Assembly: GCA_963644945.1 (NCBI GenBank)
Contig: CAVIQK010000006.1
Coordinates: forward strand, 41,576 to 105,575
DNA length: 64,000 nucleotides
Direction of reading: 5' to 3'
DNA from: CAVIQK01 sp963644945
Lineage (GTDB): Bacteria > Bacillota > Clostridia > Christensenellales > DTU072
Position numbers and translations under genes: made by a program. This document shows positions 26,828-34,476 of this stretch, in pieces (the first letter of the stretch is position 1; each line of letters starts with the position of its first letter). The notes beneath the pieces were generated by a model. That model saw only the letters and a list, made by a program, of their open reading frames with translations, made no database searches and was not told where the DNA came from.

Positions 26828-27133
26828 ATGTACGCAATTATTTTGACAGGTGGCAAACAATACAAAGTCCAAGAAGGCTCTGTCGTAAAGGTTGAAAAAC
26901 TTGATGCCGAAGTAGGTTCTACAGTCAAGTTTGATGTCCTTATGTTTGTTGACGACAACGGTACCGTTACAGCAGGTTCATCTTGCAAAGCGACCGTAGA
27001 AGGCGAAGTCACATTTAGCGGAAGAGGAAAGAAAATTGTTATTTTCAAGTACAAATCCAAAAAGAACATCCGTAAAAGACAAGGTCACAGACAGCCTTTC
27101 ACGGAAGTCAAAATCACAAAAATCGGTGCGTAA
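26828..27133 (+). CDS. rplU: 50S ribosomal protein L21
   Basis: Large-subunit protein, 101 aa, bound to 23S rRNA. Begins MYAIILTGGKQYKVQEG, the usual start, and ends with the basic KSKKNIRKRQGHRQPFTEVK signature segment. Ribosome-binding site AAGGAGG 11 bases upstream of ATG. First gene of the conserved Firmicutes rplU-prp-rpmA operon; overlaps prp by one base. Confidence 0.97.
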   Translation: MYAIILTGGKQYKVQEGSVVKVEKLDAEVGSTVKFDVLMFVDDNGTVTAGSSCKATVEGEVTFSGRGKKIVIFKYKSKKNIRKRQGHRQPFTEVKITKIGA

Positions 27134-27459
27134 TGATTAGAGCAATCGTCAATCTAAAAGAAGAGCCATATTACTTCGAGATTTCGGGCCATTCGGGATT
27201 TTCCGTAAGCGGAAAAGACACGGTATGCGCAGGGATATCTTCGATCTCACAGACCGCACTTATCGGTCTTGACACAGTTTTAGGACTCGACGTAGATACC
27301 ACGATTGACCAAAATAGGGGCTATCTAAAAGTTGTTTTACCGCAAAACATGACGACAAGACAAAAAGAAGATGCCTTCCTAATAATCGCAACGATGAGAG
27401 AGGGAATCAGAGATTTTCAATCGGGATTTCCTAAGTTTGTAAAATTAGAGGAGAATTAA
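27133..27459 (+). CDS. prp: Ribosomal-processing cysteine protease Prp
   Basis: Cysteine protease that removes the N-terminal extension of L27 in Firmicutes and relatives; 108 aa. Catalytic His lies in SGHSGF (residue about 19) and catalytic Cys in DTVCAGISS (about 31). Located between rplU and rpmA, and the L27 here does carry the cleavable extension, so substrate and protease are neighbours. Starts in a one-base overlap with rplU. Confidence 0.93.
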   Translation: MIRAIVNLKEEPYYFEISGHSGFSVSGKDTVCAGISSISQTALIGLDTVLGLDVDTTIDQNRGYLKVVLPQNMTTRQKEDAFLIIATMREGIRDFQSGFPKFVKLEEN

Positions 27460-27460
27460 A

Positions 27461-27745
27461 ATGAGAATTATACTTCAATTGTTCGCTCACAAAAAGGGCG
27501 GCGGCAGTTCTAAAAACGGTCGTGACAGTAATGCTCAACGTCTTGGTACAAAGAGATCCGACGGTCAATTTGTCAAAGCCGGCAACATCCTTGTCAGACA
27601 AAGAGGCACCAAATTCCATGCCGGCAACAATGTCGGAATGGGCAAAGATGACACCTTATTCGCAAAAGTTGACGGTATTGTCAAATTTGAAAGAAAAGTC
27701 CGCGACAAAAAGCAAATCAGCGTATATCCCGTCGTAGAAGGCTAA
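27461..27745 (+). CDS. rpmA: 50S ribosomal protein L27 with cleavable N-terminus
   Basis: 94 aa. The N-terminus MRIILQLFAHKKGGGSSKNG matches the Firmicutes type in which Prp cleaves after the LQ-x-FA motif so that the mature protein starts with the residues that reach the peptidyl-transferase centre. Here the motif is LQLFA rather than the usual LQFFA. Remaining sequence (GTKFHAGNNVGMGKDDTLFA) is standard. The ribosome-binding site for the next gene (AGAAGG) lies inside its last codons. Confidence 0.96.
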   Translation: MRIILQLFAHKKGGGSSKNGRDSNAQRLGTKRSDGQFVKAGNILVRQRGTKFHAGNNVGMGKDDTLFAKVDGIVKFERKVRDKKQISVYPVVEG

Positions 27746-27748
27746 AAA

Positions 27749-28579
27749 GTGTTATATCAAAAAGAAGTTGGGACTATCGTTGTGTGCGATAAGTCCCAAT
27801 TTTTAATTAAAGACATAGTCGAATCGGGACAAATCTTTAGATTTTCCTATCTTGACGACAAAACTTGCAAAATTATTTCAAAAAATAAAATTTGCATCTT
27901 GAAAGAACAAAACGATTGTGTTACAATAAATTGTGACGACACCGACTATTTCGAAAATTATTTTGACTTATCGGTAGACTATAACGACATAAAAGGGTAC
28001 CTTAAAAGCCCCGATATGGAAAATGCGCTAAAATACGGCAGTGGTCTTAGGATGCTCAATCAAGATCCCGTAGAAACAATATTTTCGTTTATAGTGTCGC
28101 AAAACAACAACATCCCGAGAATAAAGAAAATCATCCATGATTTATCTACTAGTCTTGGAGAAAAAATATCATCTACCGACTATGCCTTCCCCGAGGTCGA
28201 AGCCCTAGCCTCTAAGGACGTGGACTTTTACAGAAGTTTAGGACTCGGATACAGAGCCGAATATATGGTAGATACCGCCATGCGCTTGTCAGACGGGTTC
28301 AATCTAGACCTAAAAGATTTAGATTCCGACACCGCCCGCAAGACCTTGATGACGCTAAAAGGCATAGGCCCCAAAGTTGCCGATTGCATATTGCTGTTTG
28401 CGTATGGCAAAAAAGATGTTTTTCCGGTTGATACTTGGGGCGAAAAAATATATCACGACATAATAGGTGGCACCGAAAAACGCCCCGAAAATATGGCGAA
28501 AGCACTAAGAACTCGCTTCGGCGAATTCTCCGGATACGCACAACAATATTTATTTTACTATTATAGAAACAATTTTTAA
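27749..28579 (+). CDS. OGG1/AlkA-type DNA glycosylase
   Basis: Base-excision-repair glycosylase, 276 aa. Helix-hairpin-helix GPD core: LKGIGPKVADCILLF with the catalytic lysine in the position of OGG1 Lys249, and FPVDTW with the conserved aspartate. SQNNNIPRI and the N-terminal beta domain are typical of bacterial OGG1-like proteins, so 8-oxoguanine is the likely substrate, with AP-lyase activity. The start is a GTG at 27749 with AGAAGG 7 bases upstream, just 3 bases after rpmA. Named here by family; 3-methyladenine or other lesions are alternative substrates. Confidence 0.88.
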   Translation: MLYQKEVGTIVVCDKSQFLIKDIVESGQIFRFSYLDDKTCKIISKNKICILKEQNDCVTINCDDTDYFENYFDLSVDYNDIKGYLKSPDMENALKYGSGLRMLNQDPVETIFSFIVSQNNNIPRIKKIIHDLSTSLGEKISSTDYAFPEVEALASKDVDFYRSLGLGYRAEYMVDTAMRLSDGFNLDLKDLDSDTARKTLMTLKGIGPKVADCILLFAYGKKDVFPVDTWGEKIYHDIIGGTEKRPENMAKALRTRFGEFSGYAQQYLFYYYRNNF

Positions 28580-28593
28580 TTTGGAGGTTAAAA

Positions 28594-29175
28594 ATGGCAC
28601 TACCCAAAATGGCAATACTTGCCGATTTATCGAGTTTGGCTATATCATGCGAAGGATTCAAAGGTGTCCTTTCCAACATCGAAAAGGAATATGACATCAC
28701 TTTCGTAAAATTTTACAGTTACGTAGCAAAGAGAAATCGTGACTACAACGAATTTATTGCAGCCAAAGGATACAGCGCAGTCACTCCCATTAGTTCCAAA
28801 AAACGTAACAAACTTGACTCACGTCAAATTATCGATGCAACCGAAATTGCACTTTTCAAAGGCTTTGATGCAGTAGCACTCATGGTAGGATCGGGCGATA
28901 TTCTTCCCCTTATCAGTTACCTAAAACTTCGTGGACTTTCCGTCTATGAAATCGGCCTTGCAGAATCGGAATATACATCTTCCTACACAGGATTTATCAA
29001 AGTTCCGGAATCAGCATTGAGAGAAGGCTACACCGCTCCTGTCATCAAGAGAGAAGCAAAAGTTGCACGTCCTCGTCCCGTAAAAGCCGAAAAGCAAGAA
29101 GAGGCACCGACCACATCAAGAAACAATTCTTCCTACATGGAAGAAGTCATGAAGATTCTCAACAGAAAGAAATAA
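28594..29175 (+). CDS. NYN-domain (PIN-like) protein
   Basis: 193 aa. N-terminal PIN-like NYN domain: an initial strand ILADLSSLA with Asp, the LDSRQIIDATEIALF helix, and VGSGDILPLISYLKLRGLSV, equivalent to the SGDxDF...L segment of NYN/LabA proteins. These metal-binding acidic residues suggest an RNA-processing nuclease, though two canonical positions differ (first motif has D-L-S-S-L rather than D-x-x-N). A C-terminal basic, Pro-rich linker (about 145-180) precedes a short helix. Target unknown. Preceded by TTGGAGG; ends a unit closed by a terminator. Confidence 0.82.
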   Translation: MALPKMAILADLSSLAISCEGFKGVLSNIEKEYDITFVKFYSYVAKRNRDYNEFIAAKGYSAVTPISSKKRNKLDSRQIIDATEIALFKGFDAVALMVGSGDILPLISYLKLRGLSVYEIGLAESEYTSSYTGFIKVPESALREGYTAPVIKREAKVARPRPVKAEKQEEAPTTSRNNSSYMEEVMKILNRKK

Positions 29176-29209
29176 TCAATTTTTCCTGTAGAATTTATAC
29201 ATAAATAAT

Positions 29210-29226
29210 CTACTCTTACGGAGTAG
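29210..29226 (+). other. Small hairpin downstream of the NYN gene
   Basis: CTACTC/GAGTAG arms with a 5-base loop. No T-run follows, so not a terminator by itself. It precedes a true terminator by 16 bases. Purpose unclear. Confidence 0.35.
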
Positions 29227-29242
29227 TTGTGATGTTGCAAAC

Positions 29243-29271
29243 AAAGAGTGTATTTTTATGCACTCTTTTTT
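29243..29271 (+). terminator. Rho-independent terminator before fhs
   Basis: AAAGAGTGTA/TGCACTCTTT stem with one G-U pair, 6-base loop, then T-run. Confidence 0.88.
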
Positions 29272-29311
29272 GTTATATTGCTTATTTTTATCGTGCATAC
29301 ACCTAAAAGGG

Positions 29312-29340
29312 TTTACAAAATCTCATTTGCCTAGTATAAT
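29312..29340 (+). promoter_or_regulatory. Promoter for fhs
   Basis: TTTACA (29312-29317), 17-base spacer, TATAAT (29335-29340). The -10 lies in the middle of a perfect palindrome (29330-29347). Confidence 0.75.
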
Positions 29341-29347
29341 TACTAGG
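29330..29347. promoter_or_regulatory. Palindrome over the fhs -10 box, candidate operator
   Basis: CCTAGTA, TAAT, TACTAGG: perfect 7-base arms around a 4-base centre. Because it covers the -10 and reaches the expected start point, binding of a dimeric repressor here would block transcription. The regulator is unknown. Confidence 0.45.
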
Positions 29348-29375
29348 CAGGATACTTTTTTAGGAGGAATATTTG

Positions 29376-31043
29376 ATGGCATACAAAACCGATTTGGAAA
29401 TAGCCCGTTCCGCAAAAATACGCCCTATATCCGAAATTGCCGCACTTTTGGGAGTCGATCCCGAAATTGTAGAATTTTACGGCAAGTATAAAGCGAAAAT
29501 CGATTACACCAAAATAAATTCCTCAAAACAAGGCAAATTGATTTTAGTTACCGCAATCACCCCGACTCCCGCAGGCGAAGGCAAAACAACCACGACAATA
29601 GGACTTGCCGACGGACTACGAGCCTTAGGCAAAAACTCGGTTGTTGCCATGAGAGAGCCGTCTCTCGGTCCCGTATTTGGACTAAAAGGCGGAGCCGCAG
29701 GCGGTGGATATGCCCAAGTCATCCCCATGGACGACATCAATTTGCACTTCACCGGCGATTTTCATGCAATAGGAGCCGCCAACAATCTCCTATGCGCAAT
29801 GGTTGACAACCACATCCAACAAGGCAATGCCTTATCGATAGATCCGAGACGTATCACCGTAAAACGCACCCTAGACATCAACGACCGCCAACTCCGTTTT
29901 ATCGTGTCCGGTCTAGGCGGCAAATCTAACGGCACCCCGAGAGAAGACGGTTTCGACATAACCGTAGCCTCCGAAGTCATGGCAATCTTCTGCCTAGCCA
30001 CCTCACTCAAAGATTTGAAAGCCCGACTTTCTCGTATGATAGTCGGCTACACATACGACAATCGACCGGTTACCGCAGGCGAAATCAATGCAGCGGGAGC
30101 GATGACCGCACTTCTAAAAGATGCCCTAAAACCCAACCTCGTCCAAACAATAGAAGGCACCCCCGCCATCGTACATGGTGGACCGTTTGCCAATATAGCA
30201 CATGGATGCAACTCGGTAATAGCCACCAAAACATGCCTAAAACTTGCCGACTACACAGTGACCGAAGCAGGTTTCGGTGCAGATCTCGGAGCCGAAAAAT
30301 TCTTTGACGTCAAATGCCGTCTTTCGGGACTCGTCCCCGACTGTTCGGTAGTCGTCGCCACCGTAAGGGCTCTAAAAATGCATGGCGGCAAAGCCCTCCA
30401 AGACCTTAGTACAGAAGATTTAGACGCCCTCGAAAAAGGCATCCCCAATCTTTTACGCCACGTCAAAAACATAAAGGACGTTTTCGGCATGCCCACCGTC
30501 GTAGCCGTCAACCGTTTCCCCACCGACACCGACAACGAAATTGATTTTATCATCAAAAAATGTCAAGAATTAGGAGTCAACGTCATACTTTCTACGGTAT
30601 GGGCAGACGGAGCGAAAGGCGGAATAGACCTCGCAAAAGAAGTCCTAAGACTTTGCGAAACCCCCTCTAATTTCCGCTTACCGTATAGTGACGATGCCAC
30701 GATCAAAGAAAAAATCGAATCTGTTGTTAAAAATGTTTACGGCGGAATCGGAGTGAATTATCTCCCCGAAGCCGAAAAACAAATAGACACCCTAACCAAA
30801 CTCGGCTACTCGACATGCCCCGTTTGCATAGCAAAAACACAATACAGTTTCTCGGACGATCCCAAAAAACTAGGCGCCCCCGAAAACTTCAAAATTACCG
30901 TAAAGACCGTCAAGATCTCGGCAGGAGCCGGATTTATCGTAGTCCTTACGGGCGACATAATGACCATGCCCGGACTTCCCAAAGTTCCCGTTGCCGAAAG
31001 AATCGACGTAACGGACGACGGCGAAATAACCGGATTGTTTTAG
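29376..31043 (+). CDS. fhs: Formate-tetrahydrofolate ligase
   Basis: Converts formate, THF and ATP to 10-formyl-THF; in acetogens it is part of the methyl branch of the Wood-Ljungdahl pathway, in other anaerobes it supplies one-carbon units. 555 aa from ATG 29376 (RBS TAGGAGGAAT); a TTG one codon upstream is less likely. The ATP-binding P-loop-like TPTPAGEGKTTTTIGL is near residue 65, with EPSLGPVFGLKGGAAGGG following; PGLPKVP at the C-terminus is also typical. No other Wood-Ljungdahl gene is visible, so acetogenesis cannot be claimed from this window. Confidence 0.96.
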   Translation: MAYKTDLEIARSAKIRPISEIAALLGVDPEIVEFYGKYKAKIDYTKINSSKQGKLILVTAITPTPAGEGKTTTTIGLADGLRALGKNSVVAMREPSLGPVFGLKGGAAGGGYAQVIPMDDINLHFTGDFHAIGAANNLLCAMVDNHIQQGNALSIDPRRITVKRTLDINDRQLRFIVSGLGGKSNGTPREDGFDITVASEVMAIFCLATSLKDLKARLSRMIVGYTYDNRPVTAGEINAAGAMTALLKDALKPNLVQTIEGTPAIVHGGPFANIAHGCNSVIATKTCLKLADYTVTEAGFGADLGAEKFFDVKCRLSGLVPDCSVVVATVRALKMHGGKALQDLSTEDLDALEKGIPNLLRHVKNIKDVFGMPTVVAVNRFPTDTDNEIDFIIKKCQELGVNVILSTVWADGAKGGIDLAKEVLRLCETPSNFRLPYSDDATIKEKIESVVKNVYGGIGVNYLPEAEKQIDTLTKLGYSTCPVCIAKTQYSFSDDPKKLGAPENFKITVKTVKISAGAGFIVVLTGDIMTMPGLPKVPVAERIDVTDDGEITGLF

Positions 31044-31052
31044 GAGATAAAT

Positions 31053-32417
31053 ATGAAAAATTATGACGTAATCATCATCGGCGCCGGTCCCGGCGGAATA
31101 TTCGCAGGCTACGAACTCAGCGAAAAAAGCGACAAATCTATCGCAATTTTTGAGTCGGGACACCCCTTGTCCAAAAGAAAATGCCCGATAGACGGCGAAA
31201 AAATCAAAACATGTATTTCTTGTAAAACATGTTCCATAATGTCAGGTTTTGGCGGAGCCGGTGCGTTTTCGGACGGAAAATACAACATAACCAACGATTT
31301 CGGCGGTTCCCTATACGAGCATATCGGCAAAAAGCAAGCCATAGAATTGATGCGCTATGTTGACCACATCAACATGACACATGGTGGCGAAGGCACCAAA
31401 ATGTACTCCACCGCAGGCACCAAATTTTCCAAAATTTGCTTGCAAAACAAACTCAACCTTCTCAATGCCGAAGTCCGTCACCTAGGCACAGACATCAATT
31501 ACGTCGTGCTGGAAAACATTTACGAACAACTAAAAAATCGCATCGATTTCTATTTTGATGCCCCCGTCAGCACCATCCAAAAAGACGAAGACGGCTATAT
31601 CATCACCGCAAAAGGCGAAGAATATCACGCCAAAAATTGCATAGTATCGGTAGGCCGTAGCGGAAGCAAATGGATAGAATCTGTTTGCAAAGCCCTCAAC
31701 ATCGGCACCCTTTCCAATCGTGTTGACATCGGAGTCAGAGTCGAACTCAATGCCAAAATATTCGAACATTTGACCGACGAACTCTACGAAAGCAAAATTG
31801 TCTATCGCACCGAAAAATTCGAAGACAAAGTCCGCACGTTCTGCATGAATCCTCGTGGAATCGTCGTCAACGAAAACACCAACGGCATCGTCACCGTCAA
31901 CGGCCACAGTTTCGAAGGCGAAGACAAAAAGACCGACAACACCAACTTCGCTTTGCTAGTGTCAAAACACTTCACCGAGCCCTTCAAAGATAGCAACGGC
32001 TACGGCGAAAACATAGCAAAACTCTCCAATATGTTAGGAGGCGGAGTCATCGTCCAAAGATTCGGGGATCTCGTAAGAGGCAGAAGAAGTACCGTAAAAC
32101 GTATAGAAGAAGGTTTGGTCGTCCCCACCCTTCAAGCGACACCGGGAGATCTCTCTTTGGTCCTCCCTAAGAGAATTTTGGACGGCATTATCGAGATGAT
32201 TTATGCCCTAGACAAAATTGCCCCCGGCACCGCCAACGACGACACACTTCTCTATGGAGTAGAAGTAAAATTCTACAACATGGAAGTAGATATTGACGAA
32301 AATCTAGAAACAAAATACAAAGGACTCTACATAATAGGCGACGGCTCCGGAGTCACGCACTCCTTGTCACATGCCTCTGCATCGGGAGTCTATGTAGCAA
32401 GAAAAATTATAGAATAA
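31053..32417 (+). CDS. FAD-dependent dehydrogenase (COG2509 type)
   Basis: 454 aa, cytosolic. Rossmann FAD motif IIIGAGPGGIFAGYELS at the N-terminus; SVGRSGSKW in the middle; IGDGSGVTHSLSHASASG near the end gives the second FAD-contacting segment. A cysteine cluster near residues 46-62 (KCPIDGEKIKTCISCKTC) is typical of the family and may bind metal or be redox active. Members of COG2509 are largely uncharacterised; function unknown beyond a flavin-linked redox reaction. Starts 9 bases after fhs with AGGAGAT, so probably co-transcribed with it. Confidence 0.88.
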   Translation: MKNYDVIIIGAGPGGIFAGYELSEKSDKSIAIFESGHPLSKRKCPIDGEKIKTCISCKTCSIMSGFGGAGAFSDGKYNITNDFGGSLYEHIGKKQAIELMRYVDHINMTHGGEGTKMYSTAGTKFSKICLQNKLNLLNAEVRHLGTDINYVVLENIYEQLKNRIDFYFDAPVSTIQKDEDGYIITAKGEEYHAKNCIVSVGRSGSKWIESVCKALNIGTLSNRVDIGVRVELNAKIFEHLTDELYESKIVYRTEKFEDKVRTFCMNPRGIVVNENTNGIVTVNGHSFEGEDKKTDNTNFALLVSKHFTEPFKDSNGYGENIAKLSNMLGGGVIVQRFGDLVRGRRSTVKRIEEGLVVPTLQATPGDLSLVLPKRILDGIIEMIYALDKIAPGTANDDTLLYGVEVKFYNMEVDIDENLETKYKGLYIIGDGSGVTHSLSHASASGVYVARKIIE

Positions 32418-32425
32418 TACCAAAT

Positions 32426-32445
32426 TTTGTATCTATGGATACAGA
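32426..32445. repeat. 20-bp palindromic element, copy 2
   Basis: TTTGTA, TCTATGGA, TACAGA, beginning 9 bases after the stop of the FAD dehydrogenase gene. Inner bases extend the pairing to 8 bp (TTTGTATC/GATACAGA, one mismatch), with loop TATG. Confidence 0.5.
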
Positions 32446-32466
32446 TTGCACCGAGATACCATTGCC

Positions 32467-32499
32467 TACACGCACGCACACACGTGTATGCACATGCGC
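32467..32499. repeat. 33-base alternating pyrimidine-purine tract
   Basis: Every base from 32467 to 32499 alternates pyrimidine-purine, with CA/CG-rich content and an internal ACACGTGT palindrome. Very unlike the surrounding AT-rich intergenic DNA. It is about 70 bases upstream of the -35 box of the c-di-GMP operon. Z-DNA potential or a protein-binding region; no coding sense (an open frame across it is rejected). Confidence 0.6.
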
Positions 32500-32569
32500 C
32501 CACGCCTATTTATAATGATGGGAAAAAGGAAAGGTTTTCAAAAAATTAAAAAAATTTTTCAAAAACTTC

Positions 32570-32598
32570 TTGACTTGAAATCTCCTTTTGACTATTAT
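32570..32598 (+). promoter_or_regulatory. Promoter of the c-di-GMP-controlled operon
   Basis: TTGACT (32570-32575), 17-base spacer, TATTAT (32593-32598). Predicted start near 32605, so the transcript begins with a small hairpin (GAAAC/GTTTC, 32606-32619) followed by the riboswitch aptamer. The rest of the 339-base space 32418-32756 holds the palindrome, the alternating tract, an A/T-rich stretch (32521-32569), the riboswitch and its terminator. Confidence 0.75.
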
Positions 32599-32619
32599 AT
32601 TAGTAGAAACGTGAGTTTC

Positions 32620-32705
32620 GGTATCTTAATCTTTGGCAAAACCGTAGTGATGCGGCGACGCAAAGCCTTAGGGACTTAATAGTAAGTTAGCCTGGTTGCA
32701 ATCTA
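32620..32705 (+). ncRNA. Cyclic-di-GMP-I (GEMM-I) riboswitch aptamer
   Basis: The conserved core is easy to read: GGCAAAACC (32635-32643), short stem, GGCGACGCAAAGCC (32654-32667), then TTAGGG, a stem ACTTA/TAAGT, TAGCC and GGTTGC. The GACGCAAAGCC block and its order with the two flanking stems are diagnostic of class I c-di-GMP riboswitches. The 3' end of the aptamer (GGTTGCAA) is also the 5' arm of the downstream terminator, so ligand binding should favour read-through: a predicted ON switch. The outer edges of stem P1 are uncertain. Confidence 0.9.
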
Positions 32706-32727
32706 GTTTTTGGTTGCAACCTTTTTT
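32694..32727 (+). terminator. Riboswitch expression-platform terminator
   Basis: Perfect 8-bp stem GGTTGCAA (32694-32701) and TTGCAACC (32714-32721), 12-base loop, then TTTTTT. The 5' arm overlaps the aptamer 3' strand, so aptamer folding and termination are mutually exclusive. Confidence 0.9.
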
Positions 32728-32756
32728 AATTTAAGACCTTGAGGAGAAGAGGGATA

Positions 32757-33542
32757 ATGCAAGGAGATAATTACGTTACTAGTACGAAAAAGAGCGGAGT
32801 CCAACCGATAGAGTTGAAGTACCGCCCCGTAGTCGATTTTGACGACGGTTCGATTAGAGCGTTATATGCATATCCGGTTGTGAATAGCGTCATATACGGC
32901 ACACTTACACCCGAAGATTACGTAGAGGCTACGGACGGAACGGAGATAGGTGAAGAATTTACCTTCCATATTCTAAGACGTCTGATTAAAGTTATGGCGG
33001 TGCTAGGGGACAACAACAAAACCCCCGACTTCATCGCCGTCCGAGTACCTACGACGCTCATCAAGAGGACCACTCTTTACGAAGATCTCAAAGCCCTGTT
33101 TGACGAAACGACATCGGGCTTTGCCAAAAGACTTGTGCTAGTGTTCCCCGAAAAGATTACCGAAGCGGACGCAGTCCTCGTAAAACCCGCGTTTCAGGAG
33201 ATAAAATCTACGGGCATCAAAGTCGGCATCGACGGTTACGGCAAAAAGACCTTCAGTCTTACCTCCCTCGTATCGATAGAGCCCGACATGGTATTTACTT
33301 CGCAAGACCTCAATGCGTTTGCAAAAGACGAAAACATGCTCACATCGCTTACCGCACTGACCTCGTTCTGCAAGACGCTCCAAATCGAAGTAATTGCCCA
33401 AGACATATCGTGCGAATCTGAAAAGATCGCATATAGAGGAAGAGAGTGTTACGGGTTCATTCCGACGGGAAAACTTCCCCCTTACTACGGAACGACACCC
33501 CTAAAACTAAAAGACTTAGTAAATAAGGAAAGAAATGATTAA
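32757..33542 (+). CDS. Degenerate EAL-domain protein
   Basis: 261 aa from ATG 32757, which has GAGGAGA 9 bases upstream. It follows the EAL phosphodiesterase fold strand by strand: ELKYRPVVDFDDGSIRAL (E-A-L position reads R-A-L), LVFPEKIT for the LEITES strand, VGIDGYGKKTFSLTSLVSIEPDMV for the DDFGTGYSSL region, and YGFIPTGKLPP for QGYxxxxPxP. Key metal-binding acidic residues are lost, so it is probably not a phosphodiesterase; it may be a c-di-GMP receptor or a scaffold. First gene after the c-di-GMP riboswitch. Its end overlaps the next gene by 8 bases. No signal peptide, cytosolic. Confidence 0.85.
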   Translation: MQGDNYVTSTKKSGVQPIELKYRPVVDFDDGSIRALYAYPVVNSVIYGTLTPEDYVEATDGTEIGEEFTFHILRRLIKVMAVLGDNNKTPDFIAVRVPTTLIKRTTLYEDLKALFDETTSGFAKRLVLVFPEKITEADAVLVKPAFQEIKSTGIKVGIDGYGKKTFSLTSLVSIEPDMVFTSQDLNAFAKDENMLTSLTALTSFCKTLQIEVIAQDISCESEKIAYRGRECYGFIPTGKLPPYYGTTPLKLKDLVNKERND

Positions 33543-34338
33543 CGACACCAACGAGAAAAAGACCGGTTCGGTTTTAAGGAGAGCATCTCAAGAAGTTCGC
33601 ACATACAGATCTCTCAAAAAAATCATTCCGGTAGCAATAGGAGTAATAGTTGCCCTTCTCGTGTTAATCTACGTAGTATCGGTACTGTTCGCTCGTTACG
33701 GCAGTTTCACCGTCAGTGTCAAAGATTATGGCGATAGAGAATATTCGATGTCTTTGTCCGAAAATGACAAATACACCAATCCTACGTCAAGACTCAACGC
33801 CGACGCAGTCAAAAATGTCACCAATATTACGGCATCCGATCTCCCAAATAACCTCCATGACGAAGGAGGGGAGCATAATGGTGAAAACTACATGGCTTAT
33901 ACTTTCTACGTCAAGAACACTTCCAAAAACACTTTGGACTATAAGTACACCTTGTCGATAGTAAAAGCCACCTCGGGTATCGATGCGGCAGTAAATATAA
34001 GAGTCTATTACACCCCTTATTATTACCGCCAATCGACAGATGCCTTCGACACATCGACGTCTTATACCGACTATGCCAAAGCCAAGACCTCAGGAGGAGG
34101 CGAGCGAGAAGTTTACAAGGACGGTAGATCCCCCGAAAACTTCGCATCCTCATCGGTAGTCACCGACGGCACGATAAAAGACTTCAAACCGGGAGACATA
34201 ACCAAAATAACCGTAGTTGTATGGTTAGAAGGCGAAGATGAAGATTGCAACGACGACGTAATCGGCGGACAATTCAAACTCGACATGGTTATGGAAATAT
34301 TAGGAGCGGCAGAATCTTCAGGCTCCGAAAATAATTGA
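33535..34338 (+). CDS. Membrane-anchored camelysin/TasA-like protein
   Basis: 267 aa. Short basic cytoplasmic N-terminus, one membrane helix (about residues 29-52), then an extracellular beta domain. The strands YMAYTFYVKNTSKNTLDYKY and VVVWLEGEDEDCNDDVIGGQF recall the TasA/camelysin fold, where V-W-L-E-G-x-D-x-x-C and G-G-x-x-x-x-x are recurrent. Unlike SipW substrates, the segment after the helix lacks the T-x-A-x-F cleavage motif, so it is likely to stay anchored and could serve as a base or nucleator, as TapA does for TasA in Bacillus. The start overlaps the EAL gene by 8 bases (RBS AAGGAAAG). A 138-base gap with a strong hairpin follows. Confidence 0.8.
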   Translation: MINDTNEKKTGSVLRRASQEVRTYRSLKKIIPVAIGVIVALLVLIYVVSVLFARYGSFTVSVKDYGDREYSMSLSENDKYTNPTSRLNADAVKNVTNITASDLPNNLHDEGGEHNGENYMAYTFYVKNTSKNTLDYKYTLSIVKATSGIDAAVNIRVYYTPYYYRQSTDAFDTSTSYTDYAKAKTSGGGEREVYKDGRSPENFASSSVVTDGTIKDFKPGDITKITVVVWLEGEDEDCNDDVIGGQFKLDMVMEILGAAESSGSENN

Positions 34339-34366
34339 TCTACTCGTCTATAGACGCATAGATAGA

Positions 34367-34413
34367 TTCGAGGACAAGGATTTTTCTTCATTCCCTTTGT
34401 CCTTGCCCTCGAG
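34367..34413 (+). other. Long hairpin between the membrane-anchored and secreted subunit genes
   Basis: CGAGGACAAGGA (34369-34380) and TCCTTGCCCTCG (34400-34411) pair with one mismatch, extended at the base by two pairs, around a 19-base U/C-rich loop. No T-run follows, so this is more likely an RNA-stability or processing element upstream of the subunit gene than a terminator. Confidence 0.6.
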
Positions 34414-34476
34414 TCGACAAGATTGTATTCGTCGCAAAAGCGAATAAATAAAATACTTCTTTAAGGAGAAAAAACA

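Noticed and set aside
29340..29375. THF or ZTP riboswitch upstream of fhs
   Set aside because: Predicted leader is about 29 bases, too short for either aptamer.
32446..32679. Open frame of 77 codons starting in the alternating tract
   Set aside because: It runs through the operon promoter and into the riboswitch aptamer; His/Thr-rich translation comes from the repeat, and there is no ribosome-binding site.
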